From: Rossellomorea aquimaris
GTDB taxonomy: Bacteria; Bacillota; Bacilli; Bacillales; Bacillaceae_B
Reading direction: 5' to 3'
Assembly: GCF_008180865.1 (NCBI RefSeq)
Contig: NZ_VTEX01000002.1
Location: 558,001-622,000, forward strand
Length of the DNA: 64,000 nt
Shown here one piece after another: positions 1 to 8,878 of the stretch (positions are counted from its first letter, which is position 1; each line of letters begins with the position of its first letter). The notes beneath the pieces were generated by a model. The model was not told the DNA's origin and made no database searches. It saw nothing but the letters and a program-made list of their open reading frames with translations. Both the position numbers and the translations under genes were made by a program.

Positions 1-489
1 AATCTGAGCAACTTTTTGAGCTATGCTCCCGAATCCAACAATTCCCAGTTGCTTCCCTTCCAGTTCATGGGTATATTCTCCATCCCTTGACTGAAAGTTT
101 CCTGCTCTCGTTTCCCTGTCGAAAAAAGCCGTTTTTTTCATGACCGCCAATAGCAGGCTCACCGCATGTTCTGCGGTTGCCGTACTATTTAGCTTTGGTG
201 CATGTAAAATGGGAATCCTTTTTGTCGTCGCATATCGTACATCGATATTATCAAGTCCCACACCCGCCCCGGAAATGGCTTTGACTTGCTGACAACTGTC
301 CAAAATCGCAGGTGTGATCCTGGCCGGAGCCCGGAGGATGATTCCATCCACATGATGGTGTTGGAGGTAATCGCATATTTCCGCTTCGTTAAACTCAGTG
401 AACTTCTTTACTTCGGCGTATTTGTTCAATCGCTCCTCCCCATCCGGATGGTACATGGGCAGAATCTGAACAATATGAGGCTTATCCAT
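1..489 (-). CDS. D-2-hydroxyacid dehydrogenase, partial at left edge
   Basis: Only the first 163 residues are visible because the frame runs off the window. It belongs to the D-isomer-specific 2-hydroxyacid dehydrogenases (SerA, glycerate or hydroxypyruvate reductase relatives), which interconvert a 2-hydroxy acid and a 2-oxo acid with NAD(P). The substrate-domain signature SGAGVGLDNID lies at residues 73-83, and the Rossmann fingerprint GIVGFGSIAQ begins at residue 149. The ATG is preceded by AAAGGGAG seven bases upstream. It lies 29 bases after the thiolase stop and is the last visible gene of the operon that starts at 12322. The substrate cannot be deduced. Confidence 0.88.
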   Translation of the reverse strand, partial: MDKPHIVQILPMYHPDGEERLNKYAEVKKFTEFNEAEICDYLQHHHVDGIILRAPARITPAILDSCQQVKAISGAGVGLDNIDVRYATTKRIPILHAPKLNSTATAEHAVSLLLAVMKKTAFFDRETRAGNFQSRDGEYTHELEGKQLGIVGFGSIAQKVAQI

Positions 490-518
490 TACAACACTCC
501 CTTTTGGCACATCACCTG

Positions 519-1709
519 CTAGACTTGTAGATTCTCAATAATAGTCGAGATTCCCTGACCACCGCCAATACAAAGCGTGACTAAACCATATTTTTCACCC
601 CTGCGTTCCATCTCGTGAAGAAGCTTCGTCATCAGGATCGCTCCCGTTGCTCCAATTGGATGACCCAACGCAATAGCCCCTCCGTTGACATTTACTTTGT
701 TGATATCCATTCCTGATTCACGAATTACTGAAAGCGCCTGGGCGGCAAACGCTTCATTTAGCTCGATCAGACCCATATCATTTATCGATAGTCCACATTG
801 CTTTAAAGCTTTAAAGGTAGAAGTCACTGGTCCAATCCCCATTATTTCAGGAGATACTCCGCTCACAGCCTGAGCTATGATTTTGGCTTTCGGCTTTATC
901 CCATACTCATTGACTTTCTCTTCATTCATCATGAGGACCGCGGAAGCACCATCATTCCTTCCACTCGCATTACCGGCTGTCACGGTGCCATTTTCCTTAA
1001 AGACGGCCTTCAGCTTTGAGAGCTTTTCTATGGTCGTGCTCCGGGGATGTTCGTCTGTACTGAATTGTAGAGTGTTTCTTTTTTCCTTATATTCAACTGG
1101 AACAATTTCCTTTTCAAACCGTCCGGACTCGATGGCTGACTGAGCAAGCTCCTGGCTTCTGAGGGCAAACTCATCCTGCTCGGATCTGCTGATATTATAT
1201 TTTTCAGCAAGGTTTTCCGCGGTCAGCCCCATCGTCAGGTTGCCGTACTTTTCGATAGGCTGAGAGCACGGTTGACTTTCCGTATTTGGATCCAATACTT
1301 GCGAATTACCAACTTGGAAACCATAACGGGCATTTCGAATATAGTAAGGTGCCGTACTCATGCTTTCTGCTCCCCCGGCTACGACAACATCGGAATATCC
1401 AAGCCGGATTTGCATATCCGCATTATTAATGGCTTGAAGTCCCGATCCACACTGTCTATGGACGGTATAGCCTGTAACCTCAATCGGAAGCTCCGCCCGT
1501 AAAGCAGCGAGACGGGCAAGATTTGAGGTATCTGCACTTTGCTTTGCTTGACCAAGAATGACTTCATCCACTTCCACTTCGGACTGACTTCTATTCAATA
1601 CTTCCCTAATGACTTTCTCTGCAAGATGGTCTACAGGAACACCTTTTATGCTTCCTCCCATTCTTCCAATCGCCGTCCGGACTGATTCAACGATATATGG
1701 CTGATTCAT
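519..1709 (-). CDS. Acetyl-CoA acyltransferase (thiolase)
   Basis: 396 residues, normal length for a type II thiolase. It cleaves 3-ketoacyl-CoA with free CoA, or condenses two acetyl-CoA. The nucleophilic Cys is in VHRQCGSG (about Cys87), the catalytic His in GHPIGATG (about His350) and the second Cys in LCIGGGQG (about Cys380). It follows the acyl-CoA dehydrogenase by three bases and completes the dehydrogenase-hydratase-dehydrogenase-thiolase set of this operon. Degradative use is inferred from those neighbours; chain-length preference is unknown. Confidence 0.95.
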   Translation of the reverse strand: MNQPYIVESVRTAIGRMGGSIKGVPVDHLAEKVIREVLNRSQSEVEVDEVILGQAKQSADTSNLARLAALRAELPIEVTGYTVHRQCGSGLQAINNADMQIRLGYSDVVVAGGAESMSTAPYYIRNARYGFQVGNSQVLDPNTESQPCSQPIEKYGNLTMGLTAENLAEKYNISRSEQDEFALRSQELAQSAIESGRFEKEIVPVEYKEKRNTLQFSTDEHPRSTTIEKLSKLKAVFKENGTVTAGNASGRNDGASAVLMMNEEKVNEYGIKPKAKIIAQAVSGVSPEIMGIGPVTSTFKALKQCGLSINDMGLIELNEAFAAQALSVIRESGMDINKVNVNGGAIALGHPIGATGAILMTKLLHEMERRGEKYGLVTLCIGGGQGISTIIENLQV

Positions 1710-1712
1710 TCC

Positions 1713-2873
1713 TTACACCCCCACGTATGAGGATTCGCGTTTCAGCTCATTCGCAATGATATTGCGCTGAATTTCAGACGTTCCTTCATAAATCTTTGTA
1801 ATTCTCGCATCACGATAATAACGCTCAATTGGATAATCGCTCATATATCCGATTCCACCATGGATTTGTACCGCTAAATCCGCCACCTTGTTATATACTT
1901 CCGAAGCAAATAGTTTCGCTATGGCGGCTTCTTTCACTACCCTTATCTTTTGGTCGGTCATCCAGGCAACACGATACGTCATCGATCTAAGAACCTCGAT
2001 CTGCATACTTATCTCTGCAAGCATATGCTGAACGGCCTGTACCTCGATGATCGGTTTGCCGAACTGTTCCCGTTCCTGTGTATATTGCAGGCAATGTTCC
2101 AGAAGTTTGACACAAGAACCAAGGTTTCTTGCCGCAAGTCCGGCGCGACCATTCGCCAGTATTTTTAACGCATTGATATAGCCCTGTCCTTCTGCTCCAA
2201 GGACGTTTTCTGCAGGAACTTCCATATTTTCGAAGAAAAGCTCAGCTGAATGAGACCCTTTCAGCCCCATTTTCTGTTCAACCTTTCCTAATACGAAGCC
2301 TGGGAAATCCTTTTCTACGATAAAGGAAGTGATCCCCTTCGCTCCTTTGGCACGATCTGTTACCGCCATTACAGTAAATACATGCCCATCGACTGCGTTG
2401 GTAATATAATGCTTGGAACCGTTCAGGATGTATTTATCGCCTTTTCTGACCGCAGTCGTTTTCAACGCTGCTGCATTGGAGCCTGCACTTGGTTCGGTTA
2501 AAGCAAATGCACCAATCCATTCTCCAGTGGCCATCTTAGGCAAGTATTTCTGCTTTTGTGCTTCTGTCCCTAACTCGACGATTCCTACAGACCCAATCCC
2601 TGTGTGAGCACCGATCAGGGTCGTATAGCCATTATGCGTTTTACCAAGCTCCTCATATATGGCGCATTTCCCCACCATATCAAGTCCCAGGCCACCGTAT
2701 TCTTCCGGGATACTCAATCCGAAGAGCCCCATTTCCTTCGACATTTCAACCAGTTTTTCCGGTATCATATCCTTCTCTTCAATTTCCATCGCCAAAGGTT
2801 CCGCTGCTTCTTTCACAAACTTCCGTACATTATCTCTTAAGAATTTTATATCTTCTGAAAAATTAAAGTCCAT
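1713..2873 (-). CDS. Acyl-CoA dehydrogenase
   Basis: FAD enzyme making the 2,3-trans-enoyl-CoA, the first oxidative step of beta-oxidation. I take the ATG at 2873 (386 residues, starting MDFNFSED): GGGAG stands just upstream, and a longer frame to 2960 would overlap the enoyl-CoA hydratase and add unrelated sequence. The segment [12 protein letters not shown] matches the flavin-binding signature, and the C-terminal [11 protein letters not shown] carries the catalytic-base Glu of the short-chain family (about Glu363). Electrons would pass to ETF, which is not encoded in the window. Confidence 0.94.
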   Translation of the reverse strand: MDFNFSEDIKFLRDNVRKFVKEAAEPLAMEIEEKDMIPEKLVEMSKEMGLFGLSIPEEYGGLGLDMVGKCAIYEELGKTHNGYTTLIGAHTGIGSVGIVELGTEAQKQKYLPKMATGEWIGAFALTEPSAGSNAAALKTTAVRKGDKYILNGSKHYITNAVDGHVFTVMAVTDRAKGAKGITSFIVEKDFPGFVLGKVEQKMGLKGSHSAELFFENMEVPAENVLGAEGQGYINALKILANGRAGLAARNLGSCVKLLEHCLQYTQEREQFGKPIIEVQAVQHMLAEISMQIEVLRSMTYRVAWMTDQKIRVVKEAAIAKLFASEVYNKVADLAVQIHGGIGYMSDYPIERYYRDARITKIYEGTSEIQRNIIANELKRESSYVGV

Positions 2874-2886
2874 TTGTACCTCTCCC

Positions 2887-3666
2887 TTATTGATTAGTAA
2901 ATTCCACTGCTCGTTTTTCCAAAAATGCTGAAGTGCCTTCCTGTTTATCCTCTGTTCCAAATGCTACCGCTTGTGAAAGCTTCTCCATCAGCATCGCTGT
3001 CTCGAGATCGATATCAAATCCTTTATGAACGACAAGCTTTGCCAGTTTGATAGCAACAGGGCCTTTTTTATAAATCTGAGCTGTTACCTCTTCTACTTGT
3101 TTATCCAATTCACCCTCAGGAGCAAGATACGAAACAAGGCCAATCCTTTCTGCCTCTTCTCCATCAATAATCTTACCCGTGAGAATCATATCAAGGGCCC
3201 TTCCCTTCCCAATGATCCTTGAAAGGTTTTGCGTCCCTCCTGCTCCGGGAATGATCCCAAGGTTGAGCTCAGGTAAACCGAACTTTGCCCTTTTTGTCGC
3301 AACCCGGATATCACAGGCTAAAGCAAGCTCGCATCCTCCACCCAACGCATAGCCCTCGACTGCCGCAATCGTCACTTTGCTGCTCTGTTGAATTTTTTTA
3401 TATAGTCCCTGCATCCCTGGTACGAGGGCATCCAGCATTTTCTTTTGCTGCAGCTGCTTAATATCCGCTCCTGCAGCAAATGACTTTTCCCCTGCCCCTT
3501 TCACCACGATGACCTTTACTTCATCGCTTGCCTCTGCCCATCCGACAGCATCCTCCATCTCTTGAAGGGTTTCGAGGTTCAGGGCATTCCGGAATTCTGG
3601 GCGGTTGATCGTCAGCCACATCGCCCCCTGTTCGATTTGAACTAGCAAATTCTCATATTGATGCAC
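2887..3666 (-). CDS. Enoyl-CoA hydratase (crotonase family)
   Basis: Hydrates 2-enoyl-CoA to 3-hydroxyacyl-CoA. The GTG at 3666 (259 residues, family-typical) is preferred over an ATG at 3720 that would lie inside the previous gene; GGGAGATGAGAGC precedes it. The oxyanion-hole segment [11 protein letters not shown], the glycine-rich [11 protein letters not shown] and [16 protein letters not shown] with the two expected active-site Glu residues are all present. It sits 13 bases after the 3-hydroxyacyl-CoA dehydrogenase and 13 bases before the acyl-CoA dehydrogenase. Confidence 0.93.
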   Translation of the reverse strand: MHQYENLLVQIEQGAMWLTINRPEFRNALNLETLQEMEDAVGWAEASDEVKVIVVKGAGEKSFAAGADIKQLQQKKMLDALVPGMQGLYKKIQQSSKVTIAAVEGYALGGGCELALACDIRVATKRAKFGLPELNLGIIPGAGGTQNLSRIIGKGRALDMILTGKIIDGEEAERIGLVSYLAPEGELDKQVEEVTAQIYKKGPVAIKLAKLVVHKGFDIDLETAMLMEKLSQAVAFGTEDKQEGTSAFLEKRAVEFTNQ

Positions 3667-3679
3667 GCTCTCATCTCCC

Positions 3680-4525
3680 TTAAGAATAGTGATAGAAACC
3701 ACTTCCGCTCTTTTTCCCAAACCGGCCCGCTTTTACATATTTAAGTAAGATAGGACTAGGTCGATATTTTTCACCTAGTGTCTGATGCAAGTACTCCATA
3801 TTTCTTAGCCGGGTATCCAAACCTACTAAATCAGCCAACTCAAGTGGCCCCATCGGATGATTGAGTCCCAGCTTCAATGCTTTATCAATATCTTCAGCCG
3901 ATGCCACCCCTTCCATCAGCATGTTCATAGCCTCATTCCCAATCAGGCAGTTCATCCTGGAAGTCACAAACCCGGGCAATTCATTTACTTCGACCGTTTC
4001 TTTCTTGAGTCTCTCACCGACTTCTTTCACAAGCTTTACTGTCTCATCTGACGTTTCCAAGCCCCGGATGACTTCGATCAGCTTCATTTTATGAACCGGA
4101 TTAAAGAAGTGCATCGCCACCACTTTATCGGGACGTGACGTCTGAGCCCCAATCTCTGTCGGACTCATGGTTGACGTATTAGTTGCTAGAATGGTTTCTT
4201 TGGAACAGATACGATCCAACCTTTTGAAAATATCAATCTTCAATTCCATTTTTTCCAGAACAGCTTCAATGACTAGGTCAGCATTTTTTGCCGCAGTTTC
4301 TAAATCCGATTCGAAAAGTAGGCGATCCTTTGCCTTCCCATATTGATCTTCAGAAATAAACCCTTTTTGTAAGCTGCCTTCCAACAGACTGAATATATCT
4401 TTCTTTGCTTTTTCCAGGATTTCTTCGTTTATATCATTCAAGTAAACATTAAAACCCGAAACCGCACAGGTATACGCAATTCCTTTTCCCATGACTCCCG
4501 AGCCTACCACTGTAATATTTTGCAC
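3680..4525 (-). CDS. 3-hydroxyacyl-CoA dehydrogenase (3-hydroxybutyryl-CoA type)
   Basis: 281 residues, the single-function Hbd/MmgB size. Oxidises L-3-hydroxyacyl-CoA to 3-ketoacyl-CoA with NAD. The N-terminal Rossmann motif is VVGSGVMGKGIA (residues 6-17); AMHFFNPVHKMKLIEVIRG carries the catalytic His; the C-terminal dimerisation domain includes NHPMGPLELADLVGLD. It lies 12 bases after the TRAP permease. The short length argues against a fused long-chain complex and fits short or medium chain substrates, though this is inference. Confidence 0.94.
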   Translation of the reverse strand: MQNITVVGSGVMGKGIAYTCAVSGFNVYLNDINEEILEKAKKDIFSLLEGSLQKGFISEDQYGKAKDRLLFESDLETAAKNADLVIEAVLEKMELKIDIFKRLDRICSKETILATNTSTMSPTEIGAQTSRPDKVVAMHFFNPVHKMKLIEVIRGLETSDETVKLVKEVGERLKKETVEVNELPGFVTSRMNCLIGNEAMNMLMEGVASAEDIDKALKLGLNHPMGPLELADLVGLDTRLRNMEYLHQTLGEKYRPSPILLKYVKAGRFGKKSGSGFYHYS

Positions 4526-4537
4526 CTAAAAGCCCCC

Positions 4538-6508
4538 TTAGCTGGATATTGTATGTTCAACAGTCGTGCTTTTCGGATTGAATTTTTGATAGAAGAAAAC
4601 TAGTGCCAGAATGGCGAATCCAATTAGATCTGTTACAATCCCCGGATTGATCATGAGGATTGCCCCAATAAATAGTAGGACCCTCTCATACCAAAGGGCA
4701 TTTCTTAATAGCCATCCTTCTGCAGCACAAGCAACCCCTATGATTCCAATAATGGATGTAACCACTGATAGAATAATATGCGGAGCATCTCCAACCAGTA
4801 GCAATGTCTCCCCATAAACAAACATATAAGGAACGATAAATGCTGCAAGTCCGAGCCTTACCGCTGTCATCCCGGTTTTCATGGGATCCGATCCCGAAAG
4901 TCCCGCTGCAGCAAATGCCGCCAGTGCCACTGGTGGTGTAATCGCAGATAAAGCGGCAAAATAAAATACGAACATATGGGCCGCAAGTGGTGATACACCA
5001 AGTGCAATCAATGCAGGAATGGTCAGAGGTACTTGAACGATGTAAGCCGCAACCGTTGGAAGTCCCATCCCGAGGATGATGCTCGTGATCATGGTGAAAA
5101 TGAGAGTAACAATCAAAATCCCACCTGAGATATCAATGATCATTCCACTGAATTTCAATCCAATTCCAGTCAGTCCGATGATCCCAATAATAAAACCTGA
5201 CGCTGCGCAAGCAATCGCCGTTTCAATGGCAGCCCTTGCCCCTAAATCGAGAGCTTTATACATTTTCGAGAATGATAGTCTTGTAGAACGTTTAAAAGCA
5301 GCCACCAAAATCGTCACACCTATTGAAAATAAACCTGCCCTCATAGGAGATGCTCCCGATGCCAGCATGAAGACTATGACGATAAGGGGGATAAAGAACA
5401 TGAAGCCATGCTTTAAAACGCTTGAAACCTTTGGTAATTCATCTTTCTTTAAACCATTCAGTCCAAGCCGCTTAGCCCTTAAGTCGACCTGGAAATATAA
5501 ACAACAGTAAAAGAGGACCGCGGGGATTATAGCAGCAACCGCTATATCCATATAAGGCACTCCTAGATAGGAAGCAATAATGAAAGCTGAGGCTCCCATG
5601 ATCGGAGGCATGATTTGCCCTCCAGTAGAAGAAACCGATTCCACTGCAGCTGCAAAATGGCTTCTATATCCTGTCTTCTTCATTAAGGGAATTGTAAAGG
5701 CACCTGTTGTCACCGTGTTGGCTACAGCGCTTCCTGAAATAGTTCCTAAGATGGAGCTGGCCACAATGGCCGTTTTGGCTGGGCCGCCACGATATTTCCC
5801 CATACCTGCAACAGATAAATCAATGAAGAACTGGCCAGCCCCCGAAACCTCCAGAAACTTCCCAAACAAGATAAAAAGGAAGATAAATGTTGCTGATACA
5901 CCAAGAGGGACACTAAAAATCCCTGTCACTGTATAGAAAAGATGATCAATAATCCACATGGCGGTAAATTCACGATGTGAAAGTTCACCCGTGATCAAAT
6001 GTCCCCAAATCCCATACACTAAACAAATGAAAATAATCAGGACTAGCGTATTCCCTATCACACGTCGTGTAGCTTCGATTAACAATAAGCCTGATACTAT
6101 ACCAATGGTAACTTCAAGCATGGTCAGTGGCTCAATATAACTCATCCGTGAAGAAATCACCTGAGAGTTCATCACATAATAGGAATAGCAGGCAATGGAC
6201 AAAATCATAAACAACCAGTCATACCATGGAATGCTTTCATTTTTCACTGCTTTTTTGGATGGCTTATAAATAGCAAATGTGAGGATCAAAGCAAACGCCA
6301 GATGGGCAGACCGCTGTAAAATCGACTCAAATACTCCAAAGAATGCCGTATATAAATGAAACAATGACATCAGGACAGCTACCACTGTAATGATTCTTGC
6401 AGCTGCACCCTTTAAAGAGCGCAGCTTACTGTTAAGGTTGCCGTCCTCATCATATTGAGCTACAATTTTAGAGGCTTCTTTTTCTGGTGATGAAATCTGT
6501 TTAGACAT
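4538..6508 (-). CDS. TRAP transporter fused permease (DctQM type, TAXI family)
   Basis: 656 residues with many hydrophobic segments. It looks like a fusion of the small four-helix (DctQ-like) N-terminal part and the large DctM-like part (roughly residue 130 onward), as is usual for TAXI-linked TRAP systems. The DctM signature region TGAFTIPLMKKTGY and VESVSSTGGQIMPPIMGASAF is present. With the binding protein encoded immediately upstream it forms a sodium- or proton-driven importer, probably for a carboxylic acid. It links uptake to the CoA-activation and beta-oxidation genes on either side. Confidence 0.94.
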   Translation of the reverse strand: MSKQISSPEKEASKIVAQYDEDGNLNSKLRSLKGAAARIITVVAVLMSLFHLYTAFFGVFESILQRSAHLAFALILTFAIYKPSKKAVKNESIPWYDWLFMILSIACYSYYVMNSQVISSRMSYIEPLTMLEVTIGIVSGLLLIEATRRVIGNTLVLIIFICLVYGIWGHLITGELSHREFTAMWIIDHLFYTVTGIFSVPLGVSATFIFLFILFGKFLEVSGAGQFFIDLSVAGMGKYRGGPAKTAIVASSILGTISGSAVANTVTTGAFTIPLMKKTGYRSHFAAAVESVSSTGGQIMPPIMGASAFIIASYLGVPYMDIAVAAIIPAVLFYCCLYFQVDLRAKRLGLNGLKKDELPKVSSVLKHGFMFFIPLIVIVFMLASGASPMRAGLFSIGVTILVAAFKRSTRLSFSKMYKALDLGARAAIETAIACAASGFIIGIIGLTGIGLKFSGMIIDISGGILIVTLIFTMITSIILGMGLPTVAAYIVQVPLTIPALIALGVSPLAAHMFVFYFAALSAITPPVALAAFAAAGLSGSDPMKTGMTAVRLGLAAFIVPYMFVYGETLLLVGDAPHIILSVVTSIIGIIGVACAAEGWLLRNALWYERVLLFIGAILMINPGIVTDLIGFAILALVFFYQKFNPKSTTVEHTISS

Positions 6509-6548
6509 ATTTTCACCTTCTTTTCATGAATATTATTAGGTACATTGC

Positions 6549-7535
6549 TTATTCAAGAGCCCCGACTTCCTTATAATACTTCTCCGCACCTGGATGAAGC
6601 TTTCCTACATTGTTTTTCACTGAATACTCTGCATTAAAGTCTTTCATAATGGGGGATAGAGTTGTCCACGTGTCCTTTTCTTCAACCATCATTTTCGTTA
6701 GCTTATAAACTGTCTCTTCGTCCATTAGATCGTCGTTAACTAACAGGACGGTATAGCCCGCAACCGTGTTAACATCTTCTTTCACGTTTGAATACGTTCC
6801 GCCTTCAACGGTATACTCCAGGTATCCCTCATTTTTATCATGAAGCCCTTTAACCGTCTCATCATCCAATGGAATCAGACGGATTCCAAGTGTTGTATCA
6901 AGTTCTTGGAACGTGGAAACAGGCGCGGAAACCATTCCTACGATTGCATCGATATGACCATCACGAAGAAGGTCTGCTCCATCTGCTGTACCAATGTACT
7001 CAATTCCACCAAGATCATCGTAAGACATGTCATTAAGCTCTAAGATATCCATGAAAGCAAGCTCACCGCTATATCCTTTGATTCCAGGGCTCACTTTTTT
7101 CCCTTTTAAGTCCTTAACGGATTTGATATCAGAGTCTGCGCGGACAACAATATGGAACACATTAGGGTATAAGGTTGCTACCGTGCTGACATTATCCACT
7201 TTTTCTTTAAAAGCGTTCTCTCCCTTTAAAGCCTCTGGAACCGTCTGACCGTTACTGAATCCAAGAGCGAAAGTACCTTGACTTAGACCTAGAAGGTTAG
7301 AAACAGAGCCACCTTCTACTACTGTTACAGATGAGTCAGGGTATACTTCACTCATTTTTTCCCCCATAGCACCAGACAATGTATACCAGAACCCGCCGAC
7401 CGTTGCTGATCCGAACGCCATGTCTTTAGGAGCACCCTCTGGATTTTCTTTTTTTGTGCTTCCTGCTTCATCAGATGAACACGCCGCTAATACCACTAAT
7501 AAAAAGGCTGCCAATACAATTAAAAATTTTTTCAT
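6549..7535 (-). CDS. TAXI-family TRAP transporter solute-binding lipoprotein
   Basis: 328 residues. The N-terminus MKKFLIVLAAFLLVVLAAC is a lipoprotein signal with the acylated Cys at about residue 19, so the protein should be anchored outside the membrane. The start of the mature domain, AFGSATVGGFWYTLSGAMGEKM, has the glycine- and aromatic-rich look of TAXI (TRAP-associated extracytoplasmic immunogenic) proteins. It lies 40 bases upstream of the permease gene and 13 bases after a CoA-transferase gene. The ligand is unknown; family members known to me bind glutamate or other carboxylates. Confidence 0.93.
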   Translation of the reverse strand: MKKFLIVLAAFLLVVLAACSSDEAGSTKKENPEGAPKDMAFGSATVGGFWYTLSGAMGEKMSEVYPDSSVTVVEGGSVSNLLGLSQGTFALGFSNGQTVPEALKGENAFKEKVDNVSTVATLYPNVFHIVVRADSDIKSVKDLKGKKVSPGIKGYSGELAFMDILELNDMSYDDLGGIEYIGTADGADLLRDGHIDAIVGMVSAPVSTFQELDTTLGIRLIPLDDETVKGLHDKNEGYLEYTVEGGTYSNVKEDVNTVAGYTVLLVNDDLMDEETVYKLTKMMVEEKDTWTTLSPIMKDFNAEYSVKNNVGKLHPGAEKYYKEVGALE

Positions 7536-7548
7536 TATTACATCCCCT

Positions 7549-8205
7549 TTAATTTGTTTGTATTTTTATCTTTTCTAATAAATAAAATTGAGCATCAGTC
7601 ATTTCTCGCAACTTCTCCACAGAAACATCGGAAAGGATTTCAACTAGATACATTTTCTCCTCAATGAACTTGAATACAGCATGCTCCGTCACAATCATGT
7701 CTGCTTTTCTCACTCCACTGCTTGGGAAAGAAAGCTTTTTTACGATTTTTGAACTTCCCCCTTTAGACAAATGCATGGAAGCAATGATCATACGTTTCGC
7801 ACCTGCAACTAAGTCCATGGCCCCTCCTACTCCTAGAATGGTTTCGCCTGGTACTGCCCAGTTGGCAACTTCCCCGGTTTGGTCCACCTGCAAAGCACCA
7901 AGGACTGCTGTGTCGATATGTCCCCCGCGTATCATCAAGAATGAATCTGAACTGTCAAATAAGGAGGAGCCGATATCCATGGAAACGGGTTTTTTACTCG
8001 CACTGATCAAATCCATATCCACGTCTTCACCAGTTGGAGTAGGTCCCATTCCGAGCAGTCCATTTTCCGATTGGAGGTATACTTTTTTGTCTCCGAGATA
8101 ATCCGGAATAAGTGTGGGGATGCCGACTCCTAAATTTACAATTTCATCTTCGTTTAATTCTTGAGCAACCCTCTTAGCAATTGTGACTCTTTTAGAATGA
8201 CTCAA
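7549..8205 (-). CDS. 3-oxoacid/acyl CoA-transferase subunit B
   Basis: 218 residues, typical of the AtoA/ScoB beta subunit. It transfers CoA from an acyl-CoA donor to a carboxylate. The segment SENGLLGMGP holds the conserved catalytic Glu that forms the glutamyl-CoA thioester. The start overlaps the end of the subunit A gene by 14 bases, a usual arrangement for co-translated subunits. It probably activates the acid brought in by the adjacent TRAP importer. The exact acceptor is not determinable from sequence. Confidence 0.93.
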   Translation of the reverse strand: MSHSKRVTIAKRVAQELNEDEIVNLGVGIPTLIPDYLGDKKVYLQSENGLLGMGPTPTGEDVDMDLISASKKPVSMDIGSSLFDSSDSFLMIRGGHIDTAVLGALQVDQTGEVANWAVPGETILGVGGAMDLVAGAKRMIIASMHLSKGGSSKIVKKLSFPSSGVRKADMIVTEHAVFKFIEEKMYLVEILSDVSVEKLREMTDAQFYLLEKIKIQTN

Positions 8206-8878
8206 CGTATCTTCCTCCTTCCTTCACGTAGCGGTTTTGAATGATATAATCCACGTATAAGTGAGGTGTAACGACTTCTTCGGGAGCAAATGACCCTGCT
8301 TCGACTATTTCATCCACCTCGGCTATTACAATCTTCGCAGCCGTTGCCATCACTGGATTGAAATTCCTTGCTGTTTTGTCATAAACTAAATTTCCCAGCG
8401 TATCTGCCTTCAGTGCCTTGATAATGGCTACATCCCCTTTGATTGCTTTTTCAAAAATGTAGGGTTCACCATCAATCACTTTTTCTTCCTTTCCTTCAGC
8501 CAGTTTCGTTCCCACACCTGTCTTCGTATAGAAACCACCGATTCCAGCTCCCCCGCAGCGAATCGCTTCCGCTAATGTCCCCTGGGGAATGAGTTCAATT
8601 TCCAATTCACCCTTAGACCAGGCTTTGACTGCGTCCCGGTTTGTCGTGAAGTACGATCCTTTTGCCTTTTTGAGCTTTCCGGCAATTAAAAGTTTCCCGA
8701 GGCCTCTCCCTTCCTCTCCCAGGTTATTACTGATGATGGTTAGTTTGTCTTTATCTGAATTCACCAGTTCATCTATCAGGGTCAGTGGGGTCCCGGAAAG
8801 GCCAAAACCTCCCACCAACAATGTGTCACCACTATGAATGTGAAGCAGTGCATCATCCAGACTTAATAGTTTCTTCAT
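8192..8878 (-). CDS. 3-oxoacid/acyl CoA-transferase subunit A
   Basis: 228 residues, the AtoD/ScoA alpha subunit. The N-terminal CoA-binding signature is seen as GDTLLVGGFGLSGTP, followed by RCGGAGIGGFYTKTGVGT. It works with the B subunit encoded immediately after it. Its start lies within the 3' end of the acyl-CoA synthetase-like gene (26-base overlap), which implies translational coupling. Acetoacetate, butyrate or a related short acid are the obvious candidates by family. Confidence 0.93.
   Translation of the reverse strand: MKKLLSLDDALLHIHSGDTLLVGGFGLSGTPLTLIDELVNSDKDKLTIISNNLGEEGRGLGKLLIAGKLKKAKGSYFTTNRDAVKAWSKGELEIELIPQGTLAEAIRCGGAGIGGFYTKTGVGTKLAEGKEEKVIDGEPYIFEKAIKGDVAIIKALKADTLGNLVYDKTARNFNPVMATAAKIVIAEVDEIVEAGSFAPEEVVTPHLYVDYIIQNRYVKEGGRYVESF

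Noticed and set aside
505..522. Plus-strand TTGGCAC-ATCAC-CTGC, similar to a sigma-54 promoter
   Set aside because: The -12 half is CTGC not TTGC, it points into the antisense of a gene, and it lies at the 29-base junction between two operon genes.
2658..2960. Acyl-CoA dehydrogenase starting at 2960
   Set aside because: The extra 29 residues are antisense-like sequence overlapping the hydratase; a strong ribosome site supports 2873.
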